Of a stretch of 64,000 nucleotides of DNA, positions 1 to 7,938 are shown one piece after another. Below the pieces are notes generated by a model, which had not been told where the DNA came from, did no database searches, and saw only the letters and a list, made by a program, of their open reading frames with translations. This DNA comes from Clostridium nigeriense (GTDB taxonomy: Bacteria; Bacillota; Clostridia; Clostridiales; Clostridiaceae). Both the position numbers and the translations under genes were made by a program. How positions within the stretch are numbered: the stretch's first letter is position 1; every line of letters starts with the position of its first letter. The stretch lies in contig NZ_LT575472.1 in assembly GCF_900086595.1 (NCBI RefSeq), forward strand, positions 2,874,743-2,938,742. Direction: 5' to 3'.

Positions 1-66
1 TATTTCCATATCATCAAAGGATTTAGATATATTTTTTAATAAAATCTTATTTTGATAAGAACTCAT
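1..66 (-). CDS. thiZ: ThiZ-like ABC transporter ATPase, N-terminal 22 codons only
   Basis: Partial gene running off the left edge. An ATG at 66 opens a frame ending in [12 protein letters not shown], which is the typical first beta-strand of an ABC ATPase; the Walker A motif would lie outside the window. Its start overlaps the last 20 bases of the upstream substrate-binding lipoprotein gene, indicating translational coupling. By position after binding protein and permease it should energise thiamine-precursor uptake. Identification rests on this short stretch plus operon context. Confidence 0.72.
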   Translation of the reverse strand, partial: MSSYQNKILLKNISKSFDDMEI

Positions 67-1051
67 TTGTATAAGCCTCGCTTGATTTCATTTCCTTATT
101 AATTAATTTATTATCATATAAGAATTTAGTATAGTTATCCCATACACTATCCTTCATTTCACCAAACACCTTTGTATCCTCCATATATTTATCAGCAAGA
201 TACTTTTGGCTTTCTATTGCAAGTTCTTCACTAATTTCAGGGACTTTACTTACTAAAAGTTTTGCACTTTCCTCTGGATTAGCTATTGCTTCTTCATATC
301 CCTTTGTTGTAGCTTCCATAAACTTTTTAGCTAAATCTTTTTTATTATTAACTGTATCTTCAGTAGTTGCAATTATTGGAGTATAGTAATCTAATGCTGG
401 ATCCAAATCTCTAACTGGTATATAGTTTATATCAAAACCTCTAAGTCTTGCTTCAATATTTGTCCATGCTTCAAAAGTCCATTCAAAATCTAAGTTATTT
501 TTAGTTGCTATAAAAAAGTCTTCTGTTCCTGCATCTACCATTTTTAATTTACTAAAATCTGCTCCATTTTTCTCCATAACAGCTTTTAATATAGCTTGTT
601 CTGATGGACTTCCCCATCCACCATAAACCTTATTTTCAAAATCTTTTACAGTTTCAATTCCCTTTTCCTTAGGTGAAGCAAAACCTGATGTGTTATGTTG
701 TATAATAGCTGCTATAGCCATAACAGGTAATGGACTATCTGATGTTCTTGCATAAGTTAAATCTTCTTGATAGCTTACTGCAAAATCTCCTTTTCCTGCT
801 GCTAAAAGCTGTAGTGACGAACCTTCAGATGGTTGTATTATTTCAACCTCTAATCCTAAATCTTTATAGTAACCTTTTTCCTGTGCTACATAAAAACCTG
901 TATGATTCGTATTAGGTGTCCAATCTAAAATTAATGTTACCTTTTGAAGTCCTTCATTATTTTTTGCTTCTTCTTTTTTACTACATCCAGCAAATAAAGT
1001 TAGTGCTGTTAATGATGCTAATACTACTGATACTAATTTCTTTTTTAACAT
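47..1051 (-). CDS. thiY: Thiamine-precursor ABC transporter substrate-binding lipoprotein (ThiY/NMT1 family)
   Basis: 334 aa. A signal peptide with lipobox FAGC gives a lipid-anchored Cys at residue 23. The start of the mature protein ([17 protein letters not shown]) and the internal GGWGSPSEQ are typical of the NMT1/THI5-like family, which binds hydroxymethylpyrimidine-type thiamine precursors. It would sit on the outer face of the membrane and deliver substrate to the permease encoded just upstream, 15 bp away. It is the third gene of an operon led by a TPP riboswitch, so it should be repressed when TPP is plentiful. The exact ligand (HMP, formylamino-HMP or thiamine) cannot be read from sequence. 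Confidence 0.88.
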   Translation of the reverse strand: MLKKKLVSVVLASLTALTLFAGCSKKEEAKNNEGLQKVTLILDWTPNTNHTGFYVAQEKGYYKDLGLEVEIIQPSEGSSLQLLAAGKGDFAVSYQEDLTYARTSDSPLPVMAIAAIIQHNTSGFASPKEKGIETVKDFENKVYGGWGSPSEQAILKAVMEKNGADFSKLKMVDAGTEDFFIATKNNLDFEWTFEAWTNIEARLRGFDINYIPVRDLDPALDYYTPIIATTEDTVNNKKDLAKKFMEATTKGYEEAIANPEESAKLLVSKVPEISEELAIESQKYLADKYMEDTKVFGEMKDSVWDNYTKFLYDNKLINKEMKSSEAYTNEFLSK

Positions 1052-1066
1052 TATTTCACCTCTAAA

Positions 1067-1846
1067 TTAATTATTTTCCCTTTTATTATCTTTATTATTC
1101 CATGGAGTAAATATCTTCTCCATTACAGAAACCAAACCAAATATAGCCATACTTATAATTACTATTATTACTATAGCAGCAAACATTTTATCTAAAGCAT
1201 ATGCACTTCTTGCTCTAGTCATATATACACCAAGACCTTTATCTCCTCCAAGCCATTCTCCAATTACAGCTCCCATAATACTATAAGTTGCTGCAATTCT
1301 CATTCCTGAAAAGAAATTTATCATTCCATAGGGTAATTTTAAGTGCATAAATATATTTAGCTTTGAAGCTCCCATTAATTTAAAATGGTTTATTAAATCC
1401 TTATCCACACCTTCAAGACCATCTACTATACTTATTACTATTGGGAAAAAACATACAATGACAACAACAATTATTTTGGGCAAAGCACCAAAGCCAAACC
1501 AAATAATAAAAAGTGGTGCTAATGCAATAGTTGGTATAGTTTGTGATATAACTAATACTGGATAAAGAGCCTTTTTTATTAGTGGTACCATATCCATAAT
1601 CACTGCTAGTACTATAGATAATCCAATTGCAATTATAAATCCTACAAAACCTTCATATAGTGTAGCTAATATGTGAGGCATCATAACTTTAAAATCACTA
1701 AATAAAACTTTAATTACATCTGATGGAGTTGGCATTATATATTTTTCTATTCCACCTGCTCTAACTACTATTTCCCATAAACTTAATAAAATTAATATAA
1801 ACACTATAGGTGCAAGCTTATTTCCTATACTTTTCGATTTTTTCAT
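1067..1846 (-). CDS. thiX: ABC transporter permease, thiamine-precursor type (ThiX)
   Basis: 259 aa integral membrane protein of the BPD_transp_1 family with about six hydrophobic segments. A cytoplasmic EAA-type loop (LMGASKLNIFMHLKLP, about residue 156 onward) contacts the ATPase. The size and the segment IWFGFGALPKI are typical of SsuC/TauC/ThiX permeases. Its start lies inside the end of the upstream 96-aa gene (29-bp overlap) and it is followed by the binding protein, so the genes are translationally coupled. The TPP riboswitch upstream of the operon supports thiamine precursor rather than sulfonate transport. Confidence 0.85.
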   Translation of the reverse strand: MKKSKSIGNKLAPIVFILILLSLWEIVVRAGGIEKYIMPTPSDVIKVLFSDFKVMMPHILATLYEGFVGFIIAIGLSIVLAVIMDMVPLIKKALYPVLVISQTIPTIALAPLFIIWFGFGALPKIIVVVIVCFFPIVISIVDGLEGVDKDLINHFKLMGASKLNIFMHLKLPYGMINFFSGMRIAATYSIMGAVIGEWLGGDKGLGVYMTRARSAYALDKMFAAIVIIVIISMAIFGLVSVMEKIFTPWNNKDNKRENN

Positions 1847-2108
1847 CCATAGTCACGCCTTCTTTTTTATAGTCTATTTTAACCATAGAACATACTCTTG
1901 ATGCACCTTCTTCTGTGCATATTTCTTGAGCTTTTTTTACTATTTCTAATAAAACATCTAACTCACCTTCCATAGTTGTTTCCATTGCTCCAACTTCATA
2001 CTTTACTCCAGTAGAAGCTATGTATTCTATAACCTTGTCCACTACAGGATAAATTCTATCTTCACTTACTGTTGGTATTACTTGAAGACTTACATTACAA
2101 AGTGCCAT
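1818..2108 (-). CDS. Thiamine-binding protein, MTH1187/YqgV family
   Basis: 96 aa, the usual length of the small MTH1187/YqgV family (formerly DUF77), ferredoxin-like proteins that bind thiamine and often accompany thiamine transport genes. Visible family features are the N-terminal strand MALCNVSLQVIPTV and the ETTMEGELDVLL segment. It is the first gene after the TPP riboswitch/terminator and overlaps the permease by 29 bp. Probably a cytoplasmic thiamine-binding accessory; its precise role in transport is not established. Confidence 0.8.
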   Translation of the reverse strand: MALCNVSLQVIPTVSEDRIYPVVDKVIEYIASTGVKYEVGAMETTMEGELDVLLEIVKKAQEICTEEGASRVCSMVKIDYKKEGVTMDEKIEKYRK

Positions 2109-2151
2109 AATTATTCCTCCTTAAAATACTTTTAAATTTTTAAATATTAAT

Positions 2152-2186
2152 AAAAAAAATACAGTATCTCTGATTAGAGATACTGT
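2152..2186 (-). terminator. Riboswitch-controlled intrinsic terminator
   Basis: Perfect 11-bp stem ACAGTATCTCT/AGAGATACTGT with a 4-base loop (2161-2186), followed on the minus strand by a long U-tract (2160-2152). It lies between the TPP riboswitch and the first gene, so it is the expression platform: TPP binding should favour termination. Confidence 0.88.
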
Positions 2187-2227
2187 AATATAGTTCAATT
2201 TGTATATTAATATTCAACAACAAAAAA

Positions 2228-2313
2228 TCTCCCTACGTTGGCATTATCCAAATCAGGTTCATGGGTCAAAATAGTATCAACTTTATCTCAGACAGTTCGC
2301 TGCCCCCCCAGAC
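2228..2313 (-). promoter_or_regulatory. TPP (thiamine pyrophosphate) riboswitch
   Basis: On the minus strand the THI-box landmarks appear in order: a G-rich 5' arm, CTGAGA, ACCC...GAACCTGAT, GGATAATGCCA and CGTAGGGAGA. The ends can pair (TCT with AGA) to close P1. It is followed by an intrinsic terminator and then the thiamine ABC operon, so it is a transcriptional OFF switch. Confidence 0.95.
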
Positions 2314-2430
2314 AAATATTAAGTTTATGATTCCATTCTATTCCTTTTAAACATAAATGTCAAGTCAGTTAATAATCCTTATCATTTGCACATGTTCTTT
2401 ATTAATTTTAATTAAAAAGCTATATCAATT

Positions 2431-3168
2431 CTACTTAATAATTAGCTTGTTAAAATTTTTTTCAACTTGCTTTAATAAAAAATCTATATTAACTTTTTTA
2501 AATTCAGCCACATTTTTATATACCCTTTTTATTTCACTTGGATAACCATACTCACCATTAACCCATTCTAAAGCAGTAGGTCCATCAGTTTCTAATAGCA
2601 GTTTATCTATTGGTATTTTACTTAATACTTCATTAGTTTTCTCTGAATAAACCATATCTACGCTTATAGTAAAATAACACCCAAGTTCTATATATTTCTC
2701 TAAAGTTTCTATATCCCCACTATACCAATGAATTATTGCTTTACTGTAATTAAACTTTTTAAGGGCTTCATATATTTCCTCTTCTGCATCTTTGGTATGA
2801 AGATTCACTACCTTATTTCTTTTTACACTTTCTTTTAGTATAAAATTAAACACTTTTCTTTGAGGTTCAAAAGTATTTTTATCTTCTACCCAAAGATAAT
2901 CCAACCCTATTTCTCCTATAATTTCACTTTCTTCAATATAAGGAATTAGCTTTTCTAAGTTTTCTTTATACTCAGCTGCTTTCCATGGATGTATCCCAAA
3001 ACAAGGTTTAATAAATTTGCTTTTTTTACTATATTCTTTATTTTTAATGTAACTTTCAATATCCATACTATTTGCTAATGTTAATATTTCATTTTCATTT
3101 ATATCACTAATTGCTTTATCTATATTTTCTTCAAAAAAATCTAAATGGGTATGACAATCTATATACAT
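2431..3168 (-). CDS. TatD family metal-dependent hydrolase / putative deoxyribonuclease
   Basis: 245 aa. TIM-barrel amidohydrolase-fold TatD family: H6-x-H8 metal motif in DCHTHLDF, then GIHPW, GEIGLDY (metal Glu), NLHTKD, IHWYSG and LLLETDGP with the catalytic Asp. Length is slightly short of the usual 255-260. Family members cleave DNA 3'-5' or have repair roles; the substrate here is unknown. ATG at 3168 follows GGAGGATGT. It stands alone between the thiamine operon and the phosphoesterase. Confidence 0.85.
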   Translation of the reverse strand: MYIDCHTHLDFFEENIDKAISDINENEILTLANSMDIESYIKNKEYSKKSKFIKPCFGIHPWKAAEYKENLEKLIPYIEESEIIGEIGLDYLWVEDKNTFEPQRKVFNFILKESVKRNKVVNLHTKDAEEEIYEALKKFNYSKAIIHWYSGDIETLEKYIELGCYFTISVDMVYSEKTNEVLSKIPIDKLLLETDGPTALEWVNGEYGYPSEIKRVYKNVAEFKKVNIDFLLKQVEKNFNKLIIK

Positions 3169-3232
3169 ACATCCTCCAAGTACAATAACTTTCTTATTTC
3201 ATATAATTAAAAATTATTAAGTGATTTAACTC

Positions 3233-4093
3233 TTATTGTTTAGACTCCAAGGTTACTGATATAATTTCTGGTCTATTAAATACTCTTAATGGAAACAAGC
3301 TATTTCCAAGGCCTCTACTAACAAACATTGTAGTTTTATTACTATTATAACTCCCACTAGTATATTTAGGGAAAAAGCCTTGGTTAGGTGCAATAATTCC
3401 TCCTAAAAAAGGAATTCTAACTTGTCCACCATGAGCATGTCCTGAAAAAACTAAATCTATATCATTTTTAGAATATAAGTCTAACAGTTCTGGTCTATGA
3501 GAAAGTAAAATCTTAAATCCTTCAATTTTTGAGTAGCTATTTAAACACTCCTCCATATTGCTTGTATTAGTTTCATCAATATAGCTAGATGTAATAAAGG
3601 CTGGATCAGATAAACCTAGTATATTAATACTACTATTATCTTTATTAATCTTTACTGTTTCATCATCAAGAACATAAACTCCAGTATCTATTAACCTTTT
3701 CTTAATCTCAGAATATTTTTCTGACCAAGCCTCATGATTTCCTGAAACATAATAAACAGGTGCTATTTTAATGGCCTCTTCTATAAAATACATAGCATTT
3801 TCTAAATTATATCTACGTCTATCTATCATATCACCAGTTACTACAATAATATCAGGTGATAAATCTTTAACCTTTTCTAATAACTTAGATTGTTCTTTTC
3901 CAAAAACTTTATTATGTAAATCAGAAATTTGAACAATATTAAAATCATTAAATTCAAAAGGAATATCTGAATTTTTATATTCATATTTAGAAATAACAAT
4001 ACTATTATTTTGCCAAGTAAAAAATATAATGCATATTACTATAAATAAAAATATACTTATTAATGTATTCATTCTTATTTTACGCTCCTTCAT
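3233..4093 (-). CDS. Membrane-anchored metallophosphoesterase (calcineurin-like)
   Basis: 286 aa. An N-terminal membrane anchor (residues 9-26) is followed by the full two-metal phosphoesterase set: QISDLHNKVFG, VVTGDMIDRR, VSGNHEAWS, LSHRPELLD and FSGHAHGGQ. The layout resembles the YkuE/YaeI group, which hydrolyse phospholipid- or nucleotide-type phosphoesters at the membrane. The catalytic face could be cytoplasmic or extracytoplasmic; topology is not decided by sequence. Monocistronic by spacing. Confidence 0.85.
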   Translation of the reverse strand: MKERKIRMNTLISIFLFIVICIIFFTWQNNSIVISKYEYKNSDIPFEFNDFNIVQISDLHNKVFGKEQSKLLEKVKDLSPDIIVVTGDMIDRRRYNLENAMYFIEEAIKIAPVYYVSGNHEAWSEKYSEIKKRLIDTGVYVLDDETVKINKDNSSINILGLSDPAFITSSYIDETNTSNMEECLNSYSKIEGFKILLSHRPELLDLYSKNDIDLVFSGHAHGGQVRIPFLGGIIAPNQGFFPKYTSGSYNSNKTTMFVSRGLGNSLFPLRVFNRPEIISVTLESKQ

Positions 4094-4233
4094 ATTACTA
4101 CTCCTTAATATCTTTAAATGGTAATAATTATTATACTTAGTATATCATTTTTACTTCCTACTTGACATGGTGCATTTCAATTGAAAGCCATATAATATTA
4201 TTATAAATGTTTTCAGTTTACATTTATTTGATC

Positions 4234-4665
4234 TTAATTGTTCTTTTTAACTAATTCTATTATATATTCGCCAGATAGAATCATTCTCTCATTTCCTATA
4301 TTCACCTCAAATGAATCTGTAGTTCCATCTCCTAAATCTATTTCTATCTCATTATCATTAATTTTATAATTACCACTTAATAATCCTATATTTAAATTAT
4401 TATTTTCTTTAAATGTAACAAATGCTCCTTCACTATATAACATGGAGTTTCTCATTAGCATTAATCCCTGAAATATCCCCCCATTAGATATCATGTTTTC
4501 CATATCTTCTTCAGTGTACTTATCAGAGTTATACCCGCTACTTTCTATAACCCAAGTACCAAGTAATTTATTACTTAAACTATCTTTCTTAATATAAATA
4601 CTTATGCCTCCTATAATGCATAAAGCTATTAATACAATTAAACAAATTTTAGCAATTTTTTTCAT
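4234..4665 (-). CDS. Small membrane-anchored protein of unknown function
   Basis: 143 aa. A positively charged N-terminus and a hydrophobic segment (about residues 4-24) suggest a signal anchor. The rest is a small extracytoplasmic beta-rich domain (LGTWVIESSGYNSDK, LLSGNYKINDNEIEIDL, ERMILSGEYIIELVKKN) resembling lipocalin-like or DUF-type calycin folds that begin with a GTW motif; no lipobox Cys. It ends a run of four membrane-associated genes (6749 to 4234). Specific function not recognised. Confidence 0.6.
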   Translation of the reverse strand: MKKIAKICLIVLIALCIIGGISIYIKKDSLSNKLLGTWVIESSGYNSDKYTEEDMENMISNGGIFQGLMLMRNSMLYSEGAFVTFKENNNLNIGLLSGNYKINDNEIEIDLGDGTTDSFEVNIGNERMILSGEYIIELVKKNN

Positions 4666-4721
4666 TATTATCTCCCTTAATTTAGTTTCTATATATCTTT
4701 ATTTTAAATAAGCATAATACT

Positions 4722-5234
4722 TTAAAATCCATTATTCATATTAGACATCATAGTATCAGATAAATTAAATCCTGGACCTTGAACAAAGCCTCCATCATCA
4801 AAGGAAGTAACACTTTTATTTGAAAAATCAATAAACTCTCTATCAAATTGTTCTTGCATTTGTCTATTTATTTCATCTTGTTGCTGATTAACCATCTGTC
4901 TATTAAATTCATTTTGTTGCTCCATAAATTCCATATTTAACCCTTGATGTTGCATTTTTAAAACTTCATCTAAATTATTATTCCCAATAAAATTTCTATT
5001 GATTTTATAATTCCTCTTAATATTTAAATCTCCACTAATTGCACTACTTAGAGCATTTACTTGTCTATCATACTTCTTATAGAATTTAAATGCCAATATC
5101 ATTGGAATAATAAATCCTATAGAAACTGTAGCCATAAATATTGCACTCAGTACACCAATACCTATTGTTATTTTAATTTTATTATGTATACTTTTTAATT
5201 CACTTTCAATCCTACTCATATTAATTTTAATCAT
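4722..5234 (-). CDS. Hypothetical membrane protein with Q/N-rich tail
   Basis: 170 aa. A short amphipathic N-terminus, a hydrophobic hairpin (about residues 22-55: a long helix, Pro, then a second), and a C-terminal cytoplasmic-looking region rich in Gln, Asn and Met (EQQNEFNRQMVNQQQDEI), possibly coiled coil. Preceded by its own promoter-like element (5264-5294) that is nearly duplicated at 6792-6822. Function unknown; sits between the NERD protein and the GTW-type protein. Confidence 0.55.
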   Translation of the reverse strand: MIKINMSRIESELKSIHNKIKITIGIGVLSAIFMATVSIGFIIPMILAFKFYKKYDRQVNALSSAISGDLNIKRNYKINRNFIGNNNLDEVLKMQHQGLNMEFMEQQNEFNRQMVNQQQDEINRQMQEQFDREFIDFSNKSVTSFDDGGFVQGPGFNLSDTMMSNMNNGF

Positions 5235-5263
5235 ATTTATTCCCCCTAAACACTTTATATATT

Positions 5264-5294
5264 ATAGATACATAAGATTTAGATTTGGTTTTAT
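5264..5294 (-). promoter_or_regulatory. Duplicated promoter-like element, copy A
   Basis: 31 bp, 30 bp upstream of the ATG at 5234, matching copy B (6792-6822) at 27 of 31 positions. On the minus strand the conserved blocks are ATAAAACCAAAT and ATGTATCTAT, separated by about 9 bases, suggestive of an alternative-sigma promoter or an activator site. Confidence 0.5.
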
Positions 5295-5312
5295 TTTAAT
5301 ATAATAAAATAA

Positions 5313-6140
5313 CTATTGTTTTAATCTATTATATATATCATCTATTTCTTCACTTGAAATAATACTTTCCCCTTTTACGCCTTCAATATACTTGCATAGA
5401 GCATCTGCTTTAATAACAGGAACTTCTAAGTTTTCTGCACCCTCTATAATTGTTTTAGGATTTGAAATTACTATTATTCCTTTTACATAGTATTCCTTTT
5501 CACTATAAAATCTTTTTAAATTCTCTTGAAGAACTATCTCATGTCGTCTTAATTGAAACTCAGGACTATCAATACCAATCTCTTTCCCATTCTTTTCTCT
5601 AACCCAATTTCCAAAGTTATCTATTTTTATCTTACATCCATGATCTCCACCATAATTCTTAGTTTCAATATGAAATATTCCATTTGGCCCTATTACAATA
5701 TTATCAAATTCTTGACTTTCTATTTCTGATTTTAATCTAACATTATTTAAAACCTTATATTCCTTTGATAACCATTTTAACTTATACGCTACATTTTTCT
5801 CTCCTTCTTCTCCACTCTTTCTAATTTTTTCTTCATCCGTCATATTATATGGACTTATACTACCAAGATTACATCCCTTTTTCACCAATTCAATATATAG
5901 CCTTTCCTTTAATTCTTTAGAAATATTCTCTGAGTTATATACTCTAAAAAATATAGATCTAAGTCCCCCCCATACTGAAGGTTTATTTTCAATTAAAGTA
6001 AATTTTAATATATTTATATAGTTGTCAACTAACTCATCTGTAGGAGATACAAGTATTTTGTTTCCAGTAAATTTTAACCTTAATTTATTAACAATGCTTA
6101 TAACAATAATTGACAAAATAATAATAACTATAATCTTCAT
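5313..6140 (-). CDS. NERD-domain (nuclease-related) protein, membrane-anchored
   Basis: 275 aa. An N-terminal hydrophobic anchor (residues 2-16) is followed from about residue 110 by a NERD domain: GEEGEKNVAYKLKWL, VRLKSEIESQEFDNIVIG, GIFHIETKNYGGDHG and QLRRHEIVLQENL. NERD resembles the PD-(D/E)xK fold; the acidic residues and the IETKN lysine of that fold are visible, so nuclease activity is possible but unproven. Lies 27 bp downstream of the 193-aa membrane protein, probably co-transcribed. Confidence 0.78.
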   Translation of the reverse strand: MKIIVIIILSIIVISIVNKLRLKFTGNKILVSPTDELVDNYINILKFTLIENKPSVWGGLRSIFFRVYNSENISKELKERLYIELVKKGCNLGSISPYNMTDEEKIRKSGEEGEKNVAYKLKWLSKEYKVLNNVRLKSEIESQEFDNIVIGPNGIFHIETKNYGGDHGCKIKIDNFGNWVREKNGKEIGIDSPEFQLRRHEIVLQENLKRFYSEKEYYVKGIIVISNPKTIIEGAENLEVPVIKADALCKYIEGVKGESIISSEEIDDIYNRLKQ

Positions 6141-6167
6141 AACTACAATCCTTTCCTACTGAAAATT

Positions 6168-6749
6168 TTAAAGTCTTACTTCTAAATTTATTTTTTTATC
6201 TGATCCAAAGTATCCAAATTTAAAGAACTCTCCACCAATAGTGAAGTTGTTACCTTCAAGTTTTAAATTATTAAATATCATTTGGAAATTTGTTTTTCCA
6301 CCTGAAGGTGCATTAATGTTGAAACTAGGATTATCAAAAAAATCTAGATTTGTAATAACTTCATTTGAATCTTTAAAATAGAAGTTTGATACATGTCCTA
6401 CAATTGATTCATTAGAATTGTTATCAACTTGTCCATCAATTGTTAATGTATTATTTTTATATTCCACCTTAACCAATGAAACATTAACTTCTCCTTCAAA
6501 AATGCTTTGTGTTGAATTTGTCAAATCAAAGTTAATTTCTTTAACATCTTCCTTATTACCTGTATTACTAGGGTTATTCTGCGTATTACTACTATTATCA
6601 CTAGTACCAGGATTAATTTCACCTGTAATTTCATTTGATTTACTTGAACTATCCAAATCAGACTTATTCGTAAGAGCTAAAACTACGCCTCCCACTACTA
6701 CCACGATAACTCCTATAATTATCAATTCTTTTACTATTCCTTTTTTCAT
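6168..6749 (-). CDS. Membrane-anchored extracytoplasmic protein, Ser/Asn-rich linker plus beta domain
   Basis: 193 aa. One N-terminal TM helix (residues 9-26), then a low-complexity Ser/Asn/Thr/Gly spacer (about 30-70), then an immunoglobulin-like or DUF4352-like beta domain with repeated small strands (NNTLTIDGQVDNNSNESIVG). No lipobox. The spacer suggests it crosses the cell wall. First gene of the probable operon with the NERD protein; preceded by promoter-like element copy B. Function not recognised. Confidence 0.6.
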   Translation of the reverse strand: MKKGIVKELIIIGVIVVVVGGVVLALTNKSDLDSSSKSNEITGEINPGTSDNSSNTQNNPSNTGNKEDVKEINFDLTNSTQSIFEGEVNVSLVKVEYKNNTLTIDGQVDNNSNESIVGHVSNFYFKDSNEVITNLDFFDNPSFNINAPSGGKTNFQMIFNNLKLEGNNFTIGGEFFKFGYFGSDKKINLEVRL

Positions 6750-6791
6750 TTAATTCTCTCCTTATTTTTATATTTTTAATTAATCTTATAT

Positions 6792-6822
6792 ATAGATACA
6801 TGGTATTTATATTTGGTTTTAT
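6792..6822 (-). promoter_or_regulatory. Duplicated promoter-like element, copy B
   Basis: 31 bp, about 42 bp upstream of the ATG at 6749. 27 of 31 bases match copy A at 5264-5294, with the same ATAAAACCAAAT and ATGTATCTAT blocks at the same spacing on the minus strand. Confidence 0.5.
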
Positions 6823-6985
6823 CTATTTTAAATTTTTATTTAATTTATACTTATAATTATTCCTTAGAGATTATAGCATATTTTTCAATATTTTATCAAT
6901 TCTTGTATAATATTATATTTATGTTATATATTAAACGCAAAAAACTACATAATATTTACTTATAATTCTCTTTTATTAATCTTAT

Positions 6986-7020
6986 AAAAAAATTAATCCC
7001 AGTAATTTTCTTACTGGGAT
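6986..7020 (-). terminator. Intrinsic terminator of the 73-aa gene
   Basis: 10-bp perfect stem ATCCCAGTAA/TTACTGGGAT (6996-7020) followed on the minus strand by TAATTTTTTT. Located 28 bp past the stop codon at 7049. Confidence 0.85.
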
Positions 7021-7048
7021 ATCTTAATATACAATTTATTTTTTATAA

Positions 7049-7270
7049 TTATGCATTATGACTCATCATAATATTTTTTACTTTTTCAATGCTTTCTGGT
7101 TTTACTAACTCTAACATTCTAGGAATGAAAGTCATCATATACTCTTTATTGAATGTTCCATCATCTTGCTTTCCGAAGCTTTCAGCTAATAATTCCTTAG
7201 CCTTTTCTTGATTTTCTTCCTCTACGTTTTGCATTATAAAATTAAAAAACATTTCTTGTCCTTTATTCAT
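7049..7270 (-). CDS. Small conserved-looking cytoplasmic protein, function unknown
   Basis: 73 aa if started at the ATG at 7270. The upstream ATG at 7285 lies inside the Shine-Dalgarno region (ATGAGGAGATTAACTATG), so the downstream ATG with GAGGAG at good spacing is preferred. All-helical, charged, no Cys or TM; contains NKGQEMFFNFIMQNV and a Met-rich C-terminus. Has its own terminator. Resembles small clostridial proteins of unknown function; no role can be assigned. Confidence 0.7.
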   Translation of the reverse strand: MNKGQEMFFNFIMQNVEEENQEKAKELLAESFGKQDDGTFNKEYMMTFIPRMLELVKPESIEKVKNIMMSHNA

Positions 7271-7480
7271 AGTTAATCTCCTCATTAAGTATTTTTTTAA
7301 AGTATATAATTAACCATGAAAAATATCAATAGTATTTAATTAGAAATCACTACTTATTATTTATTAATTGCTTTTATCATTCAACTGATAAATACCTTTC
7401 TATTATCAATTGATAGGTTTCTATAAATTTTAAATATTTACATATAGACATACGTTCATTTACTTATAATACGCTTCTCA

Positions 7481-7698
7481 TTAGCTACAACGGAGATAAT
7501 AGAAAAATGAAGTCAACCTATTCGTAGTTGAAGCTTTATTTCTTCCTAATGTATCAACATAATATCTTCCACACCAGAAATGCCTATTTCAGATTTATAC
7601 TTTCCATATAGTATTTGTATTCTATATTTATGTGCAAATAATATATTATATTGATACCTCCATTTTTAATATGATAATATTTATATGTTGTTACCCAT
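7481..7698 (-). pseudogene. tnpA: IS200/IS605 TnpA (Y1 transposase) remnant
   Basis: Minus-strand fragments match IS200-type TnpA in two different frames: YNILFAHKYRIQILYGKYK (normally near residue 20) then HFWCGRYYVDTLGRNKAS (normally near residue 105). The central portion with the HUH motif is deleted, and there are stops and a frameshift. A GGAGGTGTCGT ribosome site and ATG remain at 7698. Dead element marking the left side of the accessory island. Confidence 0.75.
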
Positions 7699-7793
7699 AC
7701 GACACCTCCTATGATTTATTTTTTTTACGATTATAAGTCATTACCATTATATCAAGTATTTTTTTCTCAGAGTTTAAGCCATTTTATTAAAAA

Positions 7794-7829
7794 AACTATT
7801 ACTGGAAATCAAAATTTCCAGTAATAGTT
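7794..7829 (-). terminator. Intrinsic terminator of the WYL cassette
   Basis: 16-bp perfect stem AACTATTACTGGAAAT/ATTTCCAGTAATAGTT with a 4-base loop, followed on the minus strand by a T-rich run. It lies about 110 bp beyond the stop at 7939, after the last gene of the three-gene WYL cassette. Confidence 0.85.
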
Positions 7830-7938
7830 AAATAATAAAGATGATAATTACACAAGATTATCTATTCTATCACGCATCTATTAAACTTGTGGTCATTTTT
7901 ATTTAAAAGTAGTACAACTAGAAATAAATATTTTATTA

